Shown here: piece by piece, positions 41,552 to 52,100 of the stretch
Numbering within the stretch: position 1 is the first letter of the stretch
Layout: the number at the start of each line of letters is the position of its first letter
NCBI GenBank assembly: GCA_905233185.1
Contig: CAJODB010000001.1
Location: 1-64,000, forward strand
Direction of reading: 5' to 3'
DNA: 64,000 nt
DNA from: an uncultured Alphaproteobacteria bacterium
Lineage (GTDB): Bacteria; Pseudomonadota; Alphaproteobacteria; UBA3830
Notes under the pieces: generated by a model
The model's database searches: none
What the model was told of the DNA's origin: nothing
What the model saw: the letters and a program-made list of their open reading frames with translations, nothing else
Position numbers and translations under genes: made by a program

Positions 41552-42639
41552 GAAGCACCTACTGCAACATTATTGCTCTTTTCGTGTCTTGAGCTTATCT
41601 CTACGATATCTCCATCTGATATTTTTACGATTCCGTCGGTTACTACAGAATCACCGGCTTTTAGACCACATATAATCTCCACAAAACCACTTAAACGTTG
41701 ACCTATTTCTACTTCCTTTTGTTTTACCCTATTGCCATCTTCGATCAAAAATACAAAATGCTTCTCTCCAACATTAGAAATCGAGTTTTCTGGAATAAGA
41801 AGCACATTACGATCTTGCATTTGCATAGTTACATTGAGCATCATTCCTGGACGCAATAAGTATTCTTCATTTTCGATAATGCCTCTTACAGAAATGCTGC
41901 GAGATGTCGGAGATATACGAGGAGATATTGCTTGTACAATTCCGTAAAATTTCTTATTTGGAATAGCAATGCTTGTCGCTGTAATTTTGCAGTCTTTATT
42001 GATTAGGGATAAATATTTTTCGGGTACAGGAAAATCTACTTTTATTTTCTTTATATCATCGATTGTTGTTATTATAGTTCCTGGAGTCAGAAGTGATCCT
42101 ACACTTATTTTTCTTATTCCGAGCATTCCATCAAATGGAGCTACGATTGTTCCTTCCTTTATTTCCTCTTCAACTTCCGCAAGCTTCGCTTGAGCATCCT
42201 GTAATTTCGTGTTTTGCAAGTCATATTCTTTTTCGGCGATGATTTTCTTATCTTTCAGGGAAGAAAGCCGAATTAATTCTCTTTGCTGCTCTTGCAGATT
42301 TATTTCCGCTTGTTTTTGTACTGCTTTTTGCTTTTCAACGTTTAACTGTACCAAAACATCTCCTTTTTTTACGAAATCGCAGTCAGAGAAATTTATTTGC
42401 GATACTTTTTGCGTAATACTGGAGGTGATATCAACGGATTCATTTGAAACCGCTGTTCCTATGAACTCCAAAACTGTTTGCGTCTTTGAGGTTTTTACTA
42501 GTTCAGTACTGACTATCAGCTGTTTTTGTCCTGTTACTCGTGTTCCTGATATATTTTTATACACACGAAAGATCAAAAAAGCCAAAAAACAGCCTGTAAT
42601 AATCAGTAAGAGAATGCTTTTTTCGGTAAGTTTCTTCAT
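41548..42639 (-). CDS. RND efflux periplasmic adaptor subunit (MFP)
   Basis: GTIVAPFDGMLGIRKISVGSLLTPGTIITTIDD...; upstream of and overlapping the RND permease. Confidence 0.95.
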   Translation of the reverse strand: MKKLTEKSILLLIITGCFLAFLIFRVYKNISGTRVTGQKQLIVSTELVKTSKTQTVLEFIGTAVSNESVDITSSITQKVSQINFSDCDFVKKGDVLVQLNVEKQKAVQKQAEINLQEQQRELIRLSSLKDKKIIAEKEYDLQNTKLQDAQAKLAEVEEEIKEGTIVAPFDGMLGIRKISVGSLLTPGTIITTIDDIKKIKVDFPVPEKYLSLINKDCKITATSIAIPNKKFYGIVQAISPRISPTSRSISVRGIIENEEYLLRPGMMLNVTMQMQDRNVLLIPENSISNVGEKHFVFLIEDGNRVKQKEVEIGQRLSGFVEIICGLKAGDSVVTDGIVKISDGDIVEISSRHEKSNNVAVGAS

Positions 42640-42742
42640 AATTTATCTTTTTATCAAAAAACATTTAATAATTCGTTAATTTTTCAAAGGAATATAATTT
42701 TTTAAAGGAATAAATAAAGAAGACTAAAACATTTTCTTAACA

Positions 42743-43470
42743 TTATTCATTTTTTACAGGGAACAAACCAGGTTTTGGTGTGATAACCAGTTGATAAACG
42801 AAATTACCATCTTCTCCAAATTTCGGTTCTAGTAGGAATAATCCGAGCTTTGATTTATTATAAGGATATATATTCACATTTGGATTGTTGTACCAACATT
42901 TTATAAAAAGACGTTCTTCTCCGCTATTATAACAAACTAAATCTTGATGTATTTCTTCTACTTGTGCTGGAGTTTTTGTTTCTACGGAACCGATAGAACA
43001 GGACATGGCATTTACCGGATGAGGATTTCCTCCTTTCCCGGTGGTAATTAAAATATGTTGATATTGATAATTGCCGTTGCTTATCTTTTTTACATAATAA
43101 AAACGTGCGAGATAATATATTCCAAAAGGATATGGACGAAACATAGTAAGTGTATGAAAGAAATTAAGGCAACTGGCATATACAATTCTTGCCATATCGT
43201 CTGATGCTAACTGTTTAGTCGCGCTATTATTTTTCAGTTGCTGAATTAAGCTTGCAGCAAGGTATGCAGATGACTTTAGTTTGTTTTTTAATTCATAGAA
43301 TCGGTAATGGTCGGAAACAAAAAATAATAAAGCAATACAAACAGGAATAGAGAACGTGAATTCGATTAATACACCGCCTTTATGGCGCTTACAGAAGCGT
43401 AAAACTCTGTGTAAGAGTGCAAATACCCCCCCCCGCAATTTTTTAATGTACTTTTCTGTAGCTTAGACAT
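42743..43470 (-). CDS. TadE-like pseudopilin paralog 2; poly-G phase-variable (OFF as given)
   Basis: Minus ATG at 43470 preceded by CGGAGAT: MSKLQKSTLKNCGGG then out of frame at G9; G10/G7 joins to [64 protein letters not shown]...[14 protein letters not shown]. Confidence 0.8.
43426..43434 (-). repeat. Poly-G tract (G9; C9 on plus strand)
   Basis: Minus strand ATTGC-GGGGGGGGG-TATTTG. Confidence 0.97.
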
Positions 43471-43653
43471 GACAGTAATCTCCGATTATATTTATGCTGA
43501 TTTTAAAGAAAAATGCTTAAGAAAGTGGAAAAATCTATAAGTTGATTTTTCATTGATTCATTGTATTTTATTTTTCCTAATGTACTTTTTTTGCGCGAAG
43601 TGTTACTGTTTGCGGTAGTCGTTAACTATTTATGTCCATAGGAGAAAGGTCGA

Positions 43654-44529
43654 ATGATTAGTGGTTATATAGCAGCGGTTGTAACTCCGTTCAGTGATGG
43701 AAAAGTTGATATTGAGTCCTTTGAGAAGTATTTGTCTTTCTTAGCGGATTCGAAAATTTTCGGTGTTGTTGTGTGTGGATCGACAGGAGAATCGCTTTCT
43801 TTAAGCATGCAAGAAAAAGTCGAGTTAATTAAGGCTGCTCATAGAATAATTGGTGGAAAAATAAAACTTTTTGCAGGTGTAATTGATGCTGCAACACATA
43901 ATTGTTTGGACTTCATTAAGAAAACTGAAGAAATAGTTGATGGTTTTCTGTGTATATGCCCTTTTTATATAAAACCTTCTCAAAATCAGATATATGAGCA
44001 TTTTAAAACTATTAGTGATGCAACAAAACGAGATATAATTTTGTACAATAACCCAGGGAGAGTCGGAACAAGTATAGATTTTTCTACACTCAAGAAGCTT
44101 TCATCGCAAAAAAATGTAGTCGCTGTAAAAGAATGTACTTCTGATTTATCAGTATTTTCTACTTGGAGAGCAGCAGTAAAAGAAGATTTCGCATTTTTAT
44201 CAGGCAATGATGATACAGCTGCTGCTGCGTTGTCTATGGGGGCCGTAGGAGTAATTTCCGTTACAGCCAATATAGCTCCTGAGCTATGTAGTACCATGCT
44301 TTCAGCTTTCCAGCAAAATAATCTTGAAAGATTCGCTGTTGTTCGTGATGCGTTGGAACCATTGCACAAGCTTATGTTCGCAGAACCAAGCCCAGGGCCG
44401 GTAAAATATGCTCTGAGCAAATTGGGATTAATGAAAGAAGAGCTTCGTATGCCTCTTTCACCTATAAGTAGTACTTTAAAGGCGAAAATTGATAAAGCAA
44501 TGCGTGAGTTAAGTTTAGAAACGGTTTAA
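43654..44529 (+). CDS. dapA: 4-hydroxy-tetrahydrodipicolinate synthase
   Basis: SGYIAAVVTPFSDGKVDIESFEKYLSFL...VVCGSTGESLSLSMQEKVELI...ILYNNPGRVGTSIDF...VAVKECTSD. Confidence 0.96.
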   Translation: MISGYIAAVVTPFSDGKVDIESFEKYLSFLADSKIFGVVVCGSTGESLSLSMQEKVELIKAAHRIIGGKIKLFAGVIDAATHNCLDFIKKTEEIVDGFLCICPFYIKPSQNQIYEHFKTISDATKRDIILYNNPGRVGTSIDFSTLKKLSSQKNVVAVKECTSDLSVFSTWRAAVKEDFAFLSGNDDTAAAALSMGAVGVISVTANIAPELCSTMLSAFQQNNLERFAVVRDALEPLHKLMFAEPSPGPVKYALSKLGLMKEELRMPLSPISSTLKAKIDKAMRELSLETV

Positions 44530-44993
44530 TGGCAGAGTACAAGGAAATAGGTTATAACCGAAAGGCTAATTTTGATTATGAAATTCTCGAAAAATTCGAG
44601 GTTGGTATTGTTTTACGAGGTAGTGAAGTAAAATCTCTTCGCACGCATAAGGTGAATATGACAGATGCTTATGCTGGATTATCGAAAAATAATGAAGTTT
44701 TCATATATCAAATGCATATTCCTGAATATTCGCTTGCAAATCGTGTAAATCACGATCCAAAGAGATCACGCAAACTCCTGCTCAGAAAAAAGCAGATACA
44801 AAAGCTTGTCGGGCAACTAAAAAAGGGTGGATATACTCTTGTTCCTATAAGCATATATTTTAATGAAAAGGGGTTTGTTAAGTTATCAATCGGTTTAGGT
44901 AAAGGGAAAAAGAGCATAGACAAGAGGCAAACTATAAAAGAAAGAGAATGGAATCGGGAGAAATCTCGAATATTAAAAAGCAAGAATCGGTGA
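44529..44993 (+). CDS. smpB: SsrA-binding protein
   Basis: NRKANFDYEILEKFEVGIVLRGSEVKSLRTHKVNMTDAYAGL...RSRKLLLRKKQIQKL...GKGKKSIDKRQTIKEREWNREKSRILK. Confidence 0.98.
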   Translation: MAEYKEIGYNRKANFDYEILEKFEVGIVLRGSEVKSLRTHKVNMTDAYAGLSKNNEVFIYQMHIPEYSLANRVNHDPKRSRKLLLRKKQIQKLVGQLKKGGYTLVPISIYFNEKGFVKLSIGLGKGKKSIDKRQTIKEREWNREKSRILKSKNR

Positions 44994-45958
44994 TGGGTAA
45001 CAATATGGATACAAAGTCAGAGATAGAGTATGCAAAATCTGTTTTACAGCATGAAATATCAGGAATAAATTCCTTGATAGACAGCTTGGGGGATAGTTTC
45101 ATTGCCGCAATAGATTTACTTTACCGAAAGGAAGGTCATGTGATTCTATCGGGCATAGGAAAACCGGGGCACATATGTGCGAAAATATCAGCGACTCTAG
45201 CTTCGACTGGTACACCTTCATTTTTCCTTCATCCGGCAGAAGCCAGTCATGGTGATCTTGGAATGATATCGGAAGATGATACTTTGTTTGTGTTTTCATG
45301 GTCGGGAAATACGGTTGAATTAGTTCCAATGCTTTCTTACGCCAACAGATTCGGAATTGACGTAATAGGTGTAACTTCAAATCCTGATAGCACGCTTGCT
45401 AAAGCTTCTAATATAAAGATAATTCTTCCGAAGGTATCCGAAGCCGGACCACATAAGCTTGCTCCGACAACGAGTACAACAATGATGATTGCTCTTGGAG
45501 ATGCACTTGCTTTATGTTTGCTCAAGAGAAAAGAATTTAAAAAGGAGCAGTTCAAAAATCTTCATCCTGGTGGGGCGTTGGGCAAACAGCTGCTTACGGT
45601 TAAAGACTTAATGCATACGAATACTCCTATTGTGCATGAAAATGATCTTATGAAAGATGTCTTGGTTGAGATGACAGAAAAATCTTTCGGGTGTGTATGT
45701 GTAGTAAATAAAGACAACAAAATTGTCGGAGTAATTACCGATGGTGATTTAAGAAGGAAGATCACTGCTAATTTTCTTGAAATGAAAGCTTGTGAGGTAA
45801 TGACAAGAAATCCTAAGGTTGTTTCTTCAAGTGCATTTGCGCAAGAAGTTACCAAATTTATGAATGAACATAAGATCACGAATTTATTTGTGTCAGAAGA
45901 TGGTACACCTTCGGGAATAATCCATATTCATGATTGTTTGAGGGCAGGTCTTGTATAA
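44993..45958 (+). CDS. kdsD: Arabinose-5-phosphate isomerase (SIS + CBS domains)
   Basis: GHVILSGIGKPGHICAKISATLASTGTPSFFLHPAEASHGDLGMI...HPGGALGKQL and two CBS domains; TGATG overlap with smpB. Confidence 0.96.
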   Translation: MGNNMDTKSEIEYAKSVLQHEISGINSLIDSLGDSFIAAIDLLYRKEGHVILSGIGKPGHICAKISATLASTGTPSFFLHPAEASHGDLGMISEDDTLFVFSWSGNTVELVPMLSYANRFGIDVIGVTSNPDSTLAKASNIKIILPKVSEAGPHKLAPTTSTTMMIALGDALALCLLKRKEFKKEQFKNLHPGGALGKQLLTVKDLMHTNTPIVHENDLMKDVLVEMTEKSFGCVCVVNKDNKIVGVITDGDLRRKITANFLEMKACEVMTRNPKVVSSSAFAQEVTKFMNEHKITNLFVSEDGTPSGIIHIHDCLRAGLV

Positions 45959-47030
45959 TAATAAGGAAATTAGTACTAAAAAGCAGCGTAAATTGTTTCG
46001 TTTAAGGCGATCAAAAATAAAAACGATCGCAGTGGCTTTTGGACTTAGCGGTTTTCTTATAATAGGATATGTCATCGTTTCAATTCTTAGCAGTAAGCAA
46101 TTCCCTACAACAAGAATTAGTGGTGTAGATTTGCAAAGAAATGCTTTTCTTAAATTTTTCTATAAAACCAATGATGCTTCAGGAAAAGAAGTTGTTATAA
46201 CAGCCGAAAAAGTTATAGAAGAAACAAAGGATAACTTTATTTTCGAAAAAGTTACATCGAATTTTATGCTTCCTAATGAAGAAACAGGAACGATAACTTC
46301 AAATTTCGGAAAAGTAATTCGTGGTGATCGTTCGGTATGTGAATTTCGAGACAATGTTGTTATGACAACAAAAAGCGGAATGTTGTTGCGTACTGATATA
46401 GCGGTTTTTGATTCGGGAAAAAGCGTTATTTCGGGAGAATCTCGAATTAATATTACAAAGGAAGAGACGAAATTATCTGCGGATAAGTATAGCTTTAATA
46501 CTGAAAAAAATGTTCTTACACTTACACAAAATGCGAAAGCGTACAACAAAAATCAGAATGTAGTAGCCGATGAGTTAATAATCGCACTAGATAATGAAAA
46601 CGATGATTCAATAAAACAACTTATCGCAACAGGAAACGCCTCTTTAACATCAGTAGATTATGATTTATCTGCAAAAGATAGCCTTTTATACGAACAGAAT
46701 AAAATAAGAGCAACAAAAAATGCAGAATTAATTTATAAAAAAGATAATAAAAATTTGAATGTGAAATCCGATCAAATGGACGCATTTTTGAGTGAGAAAT
46801 CCGATATTGAAGAAATTTTTGCAGATGGAAATGTTCAGATAAAAACAAAAGATTCTGTTGTTAAAGCTGATCATGCAGTTTATAAGAGTAGTAATAAAGT
46901 AATTGCATCGGGAAATGTCGTTATATCTAAAGAACAAGGTGATATTTTCGGAGAAGAAGCAGAGTTAGATTTGAATACGGAAAACGTAGTTGTGAAAAAA
47001 TCTTCCGGAATTGTTGGGGCTGATAAATAA
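45951..47030 (+). CDS. LptC-LptA fusion-like LPS export protein
   Basis: N-terminal TM + LptC-like region, C-terminal OstA/LptA-like repeats (SDIEEIFADGNVQIKTKDSVVKADHAVYKSSNKVIASGNVVISKEQGDIFGEEAELDLNTENVVVKK); directly upstream of lptB. Confidence 0.8.
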   Translation: MYNNKEISTKKQRKLFRLRRSKIKTIAVAFGLSGFLIIGYVIVSILSSKQFPTTRISGVDLQRNAFLKFFYKTNDASGKEVVITAEKVIEETKDNFIFEKVTSNFMLPNEETGTITSNFGKVIRGDRSVCEFRDNVVMTTKSGMLLRTDIAVFDSGKSVISGESRINITKEETKLSADKYSFNTEKNVLTLTQNAKAYNKNQNVVADELIIALDNENDDSIKQLIATGNASLTSVDYDLSAKDSLLYEQNKIRATKNAELIYKKDNKNLNVKSDQMDAFLSEKSDIEEIFADGNVQIKTKDSVVKADHAVYKSSNKVIASGNVVISKEQGDIFGEEAELDLNTENVVVKKSSGIVGADK

Positions 47031-47042
47031 TAAAGGGCAATC

Positions 47043-47798
47043 GTGATGGAAAGTGGGATCGTCTGTTCTAATTTGAAAAAAACCGTCGGTCACAGAGTAA
47101 TTTTGAACGGCTTGAACATGAAAGCCTCAAGAGGCAGGATTGTTGCGTTACTTGGGCCAAACGGAGCAGGAAAAACCACTAGTTTCGCTATGCTCTGTGG
47201 CTTAATTAAACCTGATAGCGGCAATATATATCTTGATGGAGTAGATGTTACTGACCTGCCTATGTATAAGCGAGCCCGTCTTGGACTTGGATATTTGCCT
47301 CAAGAAGAATCTATTTTCCGAGGACTGAATGTTGAGGAAAATATTAACGCAGTTCTTGAAATGAGTGCCATGTCCAAAAAAGAAAGAAAAGAATTTCTAA
47401 ATAAGCTTTTGGCAGATCTTTCTTTAGAAAAAGTCAGGAAGTCACCGGCAGTAAGTGTATCAGGTGGAGAAAGACGTAAGTTGGAAATCGCTCGCGCTCT
47501 TGCTTCACATCCCAGCTTTATTTTGCTTGATGAACCATTTGCCGGAATAGATCCTCTTGCCATTGCAGAAATGCGAGAAATGATATTTGCCTTAAAAAAC
47601 CGTGGAATAGGCGTAATTATCACAGATCATAATGTGCGAGATACTCTTCCAATCGCTGATTATGGATATATATTACACAATGGTAGTGTGCTTGTTGAAG
47701 GAACTCCCGAAAAAATTATAAACAGCAATAAAGCTCGAGAAATTTACCTTGGAGAAAGTTTTGTAGTTTATAACTCTTCTTATGGAAAAGAAGAATGA
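47043..47798 (+). CDS. lptB: LPS export ABC transporter ATP-binding protein
   Basis: GRIVALLGPNGAGKTTSFAMLCGLIKPDSGNIYLDGVDVTDLPMYKRARLGLGYLPQEESIFRGLNVEENI...VSGGERRKLEIARALA. Confidence 0.97.
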   Translation: MMESGIVCSNLKKTVGHRVILNGLNMKASRGRIVALLGPNGAGKTTSFAMLCGLIKPDSGNIYLDGVDVTDLPMYKRARLGLGYLPQEESIFRGLNVEENINAVLEMSAMSKKERKEFLNKLLADLSLEKVRKSPAVSVSGGERRKLEIARALASHPSFILLDEPFAGIDPLAIAEMREMIFALKNRGIGVIITDHNVRDTLPIADYGYILHNGSVLVEGTPEKIINSNKAREIYLGESFVVYNSSYGKEE

Positions 47799-49074
47799 TT
47801 TACTACTATCTGTTTCTCAAAGACCTGTATTAGCTCAGTCTCTGAGGTTTTCTCTAAAAATTTTGGAGATGAATAATGTTGATCTGCAGGAATTTATTAA
47901 CGATTCATTAAACGATAATCCTTTTTTGAAAGAGAATGAAGCTAACAGTGTTTATAGAAGATTTCCGATTGATACAGTAGCCAATATTGCTGCTCCCATT
48001 TCTTCTAAAGATGAATTATTCAAACAAATTGCATTTTTCAGATTTAATGAAAAGCAAAAAGAAATAACTTTGCTTTTGTATGAATATGTTTTAGAGCATA
48101 AATACCTTTGTGGAGATTTTTTAAGATATCTTTCAAAAGAAAAAGGTATTTCTTATAGCGATTTGCTCGATATAATTCAAAAACTACAAACCGTATCGCC
48201 ACTGGGAATGTTTTCATTTAATTTACAAGACAAGATTAAAAATATTCTGGAAGCAAGCGGAAAATATGATGCAGAACACAAAACTTTCGTACAACATTTG
48301 CCTATTTTGTTTAATAGCGGGCTTGCTGCTTTTAAAAAACATCTCAACTTCGATGATTTAACACTATATCGGATAATTTGTAATCTAAAAAATATTAGTT
48401 TATATGATGGAATCGATAATTTTTCAGAATGTTTATATAGACCAGTAGATATTACAATTGAAAAACGCAATAGTAACTGCAAAGTTGAAATTGAAGAAGT
48501 ACAAATACCATCCGTTGATCGTAAGTTATGCTGCGATTGTTTGAAAAAAATAAAATCTAAGCAGGATGAAAAGTATGTAAAAGCAAAAATTGCTGACGCT
48601 GAGCTTCTCATAAAATCTATACATTATAGAAATTCCACTTTATTTAGAATCGTTCAAGAAATTGCGCACCGCCAAAACGATTTTTTCATGGGAAATACCA
48701 CATTTTTGATTCCTATAGAAGTGAAATCAATTTCGAACTCCATAATGTGTCATCAAAGCACTGTACATAGGGCAATTATGAATAAAACAGTAGCAACTCC
48801 ATACGGAATTTTTGATATAAAAGCGCTCATGCCTAAAGGAATAAAGTCCAATGGCGATGTGCATATCGCTACTGATCATTCAGTAAAAAAATACATACAG
48901 ACTTTAATAACAAACGAGCCAAAAGATAGTCCATACTCAGACAGTGACATAGTTTATTTTCTTGAAGGACGTGGAATAACAATATCTCGCAGAACTGTTG
49001 CAAAGTACAGAAATGATCTAGATATAGCTAATTCGAACGAAAGATTGAAAGATTACAGTTTAACAAAAATTTAA
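47782..49074 (+). CDS. rpoN: RNA polymerase sigma-54 factor (divergent)
   Basis: RPVLAQSLRFSLKILEMNNVDLQEFINDSLNDNPFL; C-terminal RpoN box ISRRTVAKYRNDL; follows lptB. Confidence 0.88.
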   Translation: MEKKNDLLLSVSQRPVLAQSLRFSLKILEMNNVDLQEFINDSLNDNPFLKENEANSVYRRFPIDTVANIAAPISSKDELFKQIAFFRFNEKQKEITLLLYEYVLEHKYLCGDFLRYLSKEKGISYSDLLDIIQKLQTVSPLGMFSFNLQDKIKNILEASGKYDAEHKTFVQHLPILFNSGLAAFKKHLNFDDLTLYRIICNLKNISLYDGIDNFSECLYRPVDITIEKRNSNCKVEIEEVQIPSVDRKLCCDCLKKIKSKQDEKYVKAKIADAELLIKSIHYRNSTLFRIVQEIAHRQNDFFMGNTTFLIPIEVKSISNSIMCHQSTVHRAIMNKTVATPYGIFDIKALMPKGIKSNGDVHIATDHSVKKYIQTLITNEPKDSPYSDSDIVYFLEGRGITISRRTVAKYRNDLDIANSNERLKDYSLTKI

Positions 49075-49184
49075 GAAAAATATAATATGATTTTGATTTT
49101 AGGAATATGTTCAAAACGCTTTGAAAGTCAAGATATTATTGTTATAATATATTGGAGTTAGTTGTAGTAAAGTTCGGAGCAAAC

Positions 49185-51836
49185 ATGCTGGAAAAAAATT
49201 TTGATCCAAAATCATTTGAGAAAAATTTTTCGTTTGAAATAGAAGCTTCTGTACGTAAACCAAAAGCAGATCCGTTTATGATTTTGCTTCCTCCTCCGAA
49301 TGTTACAGGTTCGTTACATATCGGACATTCTCTTTGCTATACTCTTCAGGATATTTTAGCTCGTTATAAGCGGCTCAAAGGATTTGACGTTTTATTCCAA
49401 CCTGGGTTGGATCATGCGGGAATTGTTACACAGCTTGTTGTAGAAAAACAATTATATGAACGTGGTGTAGAAAAAGGTACATTATCAAGAGAAAAACTCT
49501 TAAAAGAAATTTGGTATTGGAAAGAAAATTCTGGGAACAGAATTATTGATCAAATGAAAGCGTTGGGAATTTCATGCGATTTCTCTAGATTGAAATTCAC
49601 GATGGATGAAGACTGTAAGCGCGCCGTAGCAAAAATGTTTGTAAAACTACACAATGACGGTCTGATTTACAGAGGCGAAAAGATGGTAAATTGGGATCCG
49701 ATGATTCGTTCTGCTATTTCTGATCTTGAAGTCGCTGAGAAAGAAGTTGATGGAAACCTTTGGTATATCAAATACAAGTTTGAAGGATCGGATAACGAAT
49801 TCATCGAAGTAGCTACGACTCGTCCTGAAACAATATTCGGAGATGCTGCAGTTGCAGTTCACCCGGATGATAAAAGATATAGACACATGATTGGAAGAAA
49901 TGTTGTTGTTCCATTAACTGACAGAGTTGTTCCTGTTATTGCAGATGTATATGCGGATCCGAAAAAAGGTTCGGGGGCCGTAAAAATCACTCCTGCGCAT
50001 GATTTTAATGATTTTGAAGTCGGAAAGCGTCATAAACTCCCTATAATAGACATAATGAATGCTGACGGAGAGCTTTGTAACAACGTTCCTGATATCTTCC
50101 AAAGAGTAGATCGTTTTGAAGCAAGAAGGTTGGTTGTAGATTTACTCGAGAAAAAAGAATTGCTCGTAAAAACAGAAGCAATAAAACAAACTATTCCGTT
50201 CGGTGATCGTTCAGGAGCAATACTTGAGCCACGCATAACAAATCAGTGGTTTGTAAATGCTGCAGTATTATCAAAAAAAGCCATAGAAGTTGTGAAAAAC
50301 GGAAGAATTAAGTTTGTTCCGAAACATTGGGAAAATTTGTATTTCGAATGGTTAGAAAATATCAGGCCTTGGTGTATATCGAGACAAATTTGGTGGGGGC
50401 ATAGAATTCCCGCGTGGTATGGTCCTGATGGGCAGGTTTTTGTTGCTGAGGCTGAAGAAGAAGCAGCAAAGAAAGCCAGGTTTTTTTATGGAAAAAACAA
50501 CGTAGAACTTACTCAAGATGAAGATGTTTTAGATACTTGGTTCTCGTCTGGTATGTGGCCGTTCGTAACTCTTGGGTGGCCTGAAAATACGAAAGAATTA
50601 AAGCGATTTTATTCACACAATGTTATCGTAACGGGATTCGACATAATATTTTTCTGGGTATCTAGAATGATAATGTTCGGACTTTATGCGATGAATGAGG
50701 TACCATTCAAAGATGTCTATATTCATGCACTTGTCCGAGATGCAAAAGGACGCAAGATGTCCAAGTCCAAAGGGAACGTAATTGATCCGCTGGAGCTTTG
50801 CGGCAAATACGGAGCAGATGCCGTAAGATACACTCTAGCGTCTATGGCATCACCAGGACGAGATATAAGAATGACGGAAAAAGCTGCGGAGCTTGGACGC
50901 AATTTTCTGACTAAGTTCTGGAATATCGTGCGGTTTTCACAGATGAACGGTTGTATTTACAATAAAGAATTCAATCCGAATGATGTTACAAATCCGATTG
51001 CTCAATGGATTATATATGAAGTTAAAAACATGGTTTTGAATGTTGAAAATGCAATAGAAAACTATCGTTTTGATGAAGCTGCAAAACATATATATCAATG
51101 CCTATGGAGTTCTTTCTGTGACTGGTATATAGAATTTATAAAACCGATTTTACAAAATTCAGCTCTTACCGAGAATACAAAACAAGGTTACGATCTTCAA
51201 TATACCCTCCTTAAGAAAGATATTCGTGATACAACAGCATGGGCTATCTTGCAGCTTATTCGGGTTTTATATCCGATTGCTCCCTTTATTGCGAAAAAAT
51301 TGAGCGGAGAGCTTGGTGTGCTTGATATAAATTGGCCGAATATGCATAGTATAACCGCTGATTTCTCTGACTCCGTCAAAAAAATAGAGTTGCTCAAAGA
51401 AATGATCACATCAATTCGTTCAATGAAAAAATATATGGATATTCCTTTGGGGAAGAAATTGGCTTCTAAAATTGAAACAAATGATCAATTGATACTAGAC
51501 GTGATAAAAGGAAATAGTTCTATTATAAATTTGATGGCAGGAGTTGAAATAAAGCAAGAAATTGGTTTGCACACTATTCCTGTTGTCGTTGGAAATGCAA
51601 TTTTGCATATGGAATTTGATGGCGGAATAGATGTAAAAGCGGAATTGGCTCGCTTATATAAGGAAATATCGAAGCTTGAAAAAGTCAAAAAAGACGCATT
51701 GACAAGACTCGACAACAAAGAATTTTTGGAGAAAGCGTCGGAAGATATTGTCCAAGAGCATAAAGACCGCATAGCAAATGTAGATCTCAAGATAAGTGGC
51801 ATTAAGTATGTCATAAAAAGTCTTGAGTCTATGTAA
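49185..51836 (+). CDS. valS: Valyl-tRNA synthetase
   Basis: LLPPPNVTGSLHIGHSLCYTLQDILARYKRLKGFDVLFQPGLDHAGIVTQLVVEKQL...GRKMSKSKGNVIDPLEL. Confidence 0.98.
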   Translation: MLEKNFDPKSFEKNFSFEIEASVRKPKADPFMILLPPPNVTGSLHIGHSLCYTLQDILARYKRLKGFDVLFQPGLDHAGIVTQLVVEKQLYERGVEKGTLSREKLLKEIWYWKENSGNRIIDQMKALGISCDFSRLKFTMDEDCKRAVAKMFVKLHNDGLIYRGEKMVNWDPMIRSAISDLEVAEKEVDGNLWYIKYKFEGSDNEFIEVATTRPETIFGDAAVAVHPDDKRYRHMIGRNVVVPLTDRVVPVIADVYADPKKGSGAVKITPAHDFNDFEVGKRHKLPIIDIMNADGELCNNVPDIFQRVDRFEARRLVVDLLEKKELLVKTEAIKQTIPFGDRSGAILEPRITNQWFVNAAVLSKKAIEVVKNGRIKFVPKHWENLYFEWLENIRPWCISRQIWWGHRIPAWYGPDGQVFVAEAEEEAAKKARFFYGKNNVELTQDEDVLDTWFSSGMWPFVTLGWPENTKELKRFYSHNVIVTGFDIIFFWVSRMIMFGLYAMNEVPFKDVYIHALVRDAKGRKMSKSKGNVIDPLELCGKYGADAVRYTLASMASPGRDIRMTEKAAELGRNFLTKFWNIVRFSQMNGCIYNKEFNPNDVTNPIAQWIIYEVKNMVLNVENAIENYRFDEAAKHIYQCLWSSFCDWYIEFIKPILQNSALTENTKQGYDLQYTLLKKDIRDTTAWAILQLIRVLYPIAPFIAKKLSGELGVLDINWPNMHSITADFSDSVKKIELLKEMITSIRSMKKYMDIPLGKKLASKIETNDQLILDVIKGNSSIINLMAGVEIKQEIGLHTIPVVVGNAILHMEFDGGIDVKAELARLYKEISKLEKVKKDALTRLDNKEFLEKASEDIVQEHKDRIANVDLKISGIKYVIKSLESM

Positions 51837-52100
51837 ATACTACTGTTATCCAGTCAGTTTTTCTCCACTTGAATAACAACAGCATTTTTTGGAAAGCGAA
51901 TCGCGACCATAGAAGCTAAGGTCGTTATTAGCATATTTTATAGCTTGTCGCTTTTTAGTTGCTTTAGTTGATTTTTTTACTTATTTTTTTGATTAATCTT
52001 TTTTCTTTTCGTAAACTTTTTTCATTTTTTTATAAAAAATACTTGCTTATAAAAAATAATGGATTATCTTATATGGTAGATTTAACTAAGAGGTAATAAA

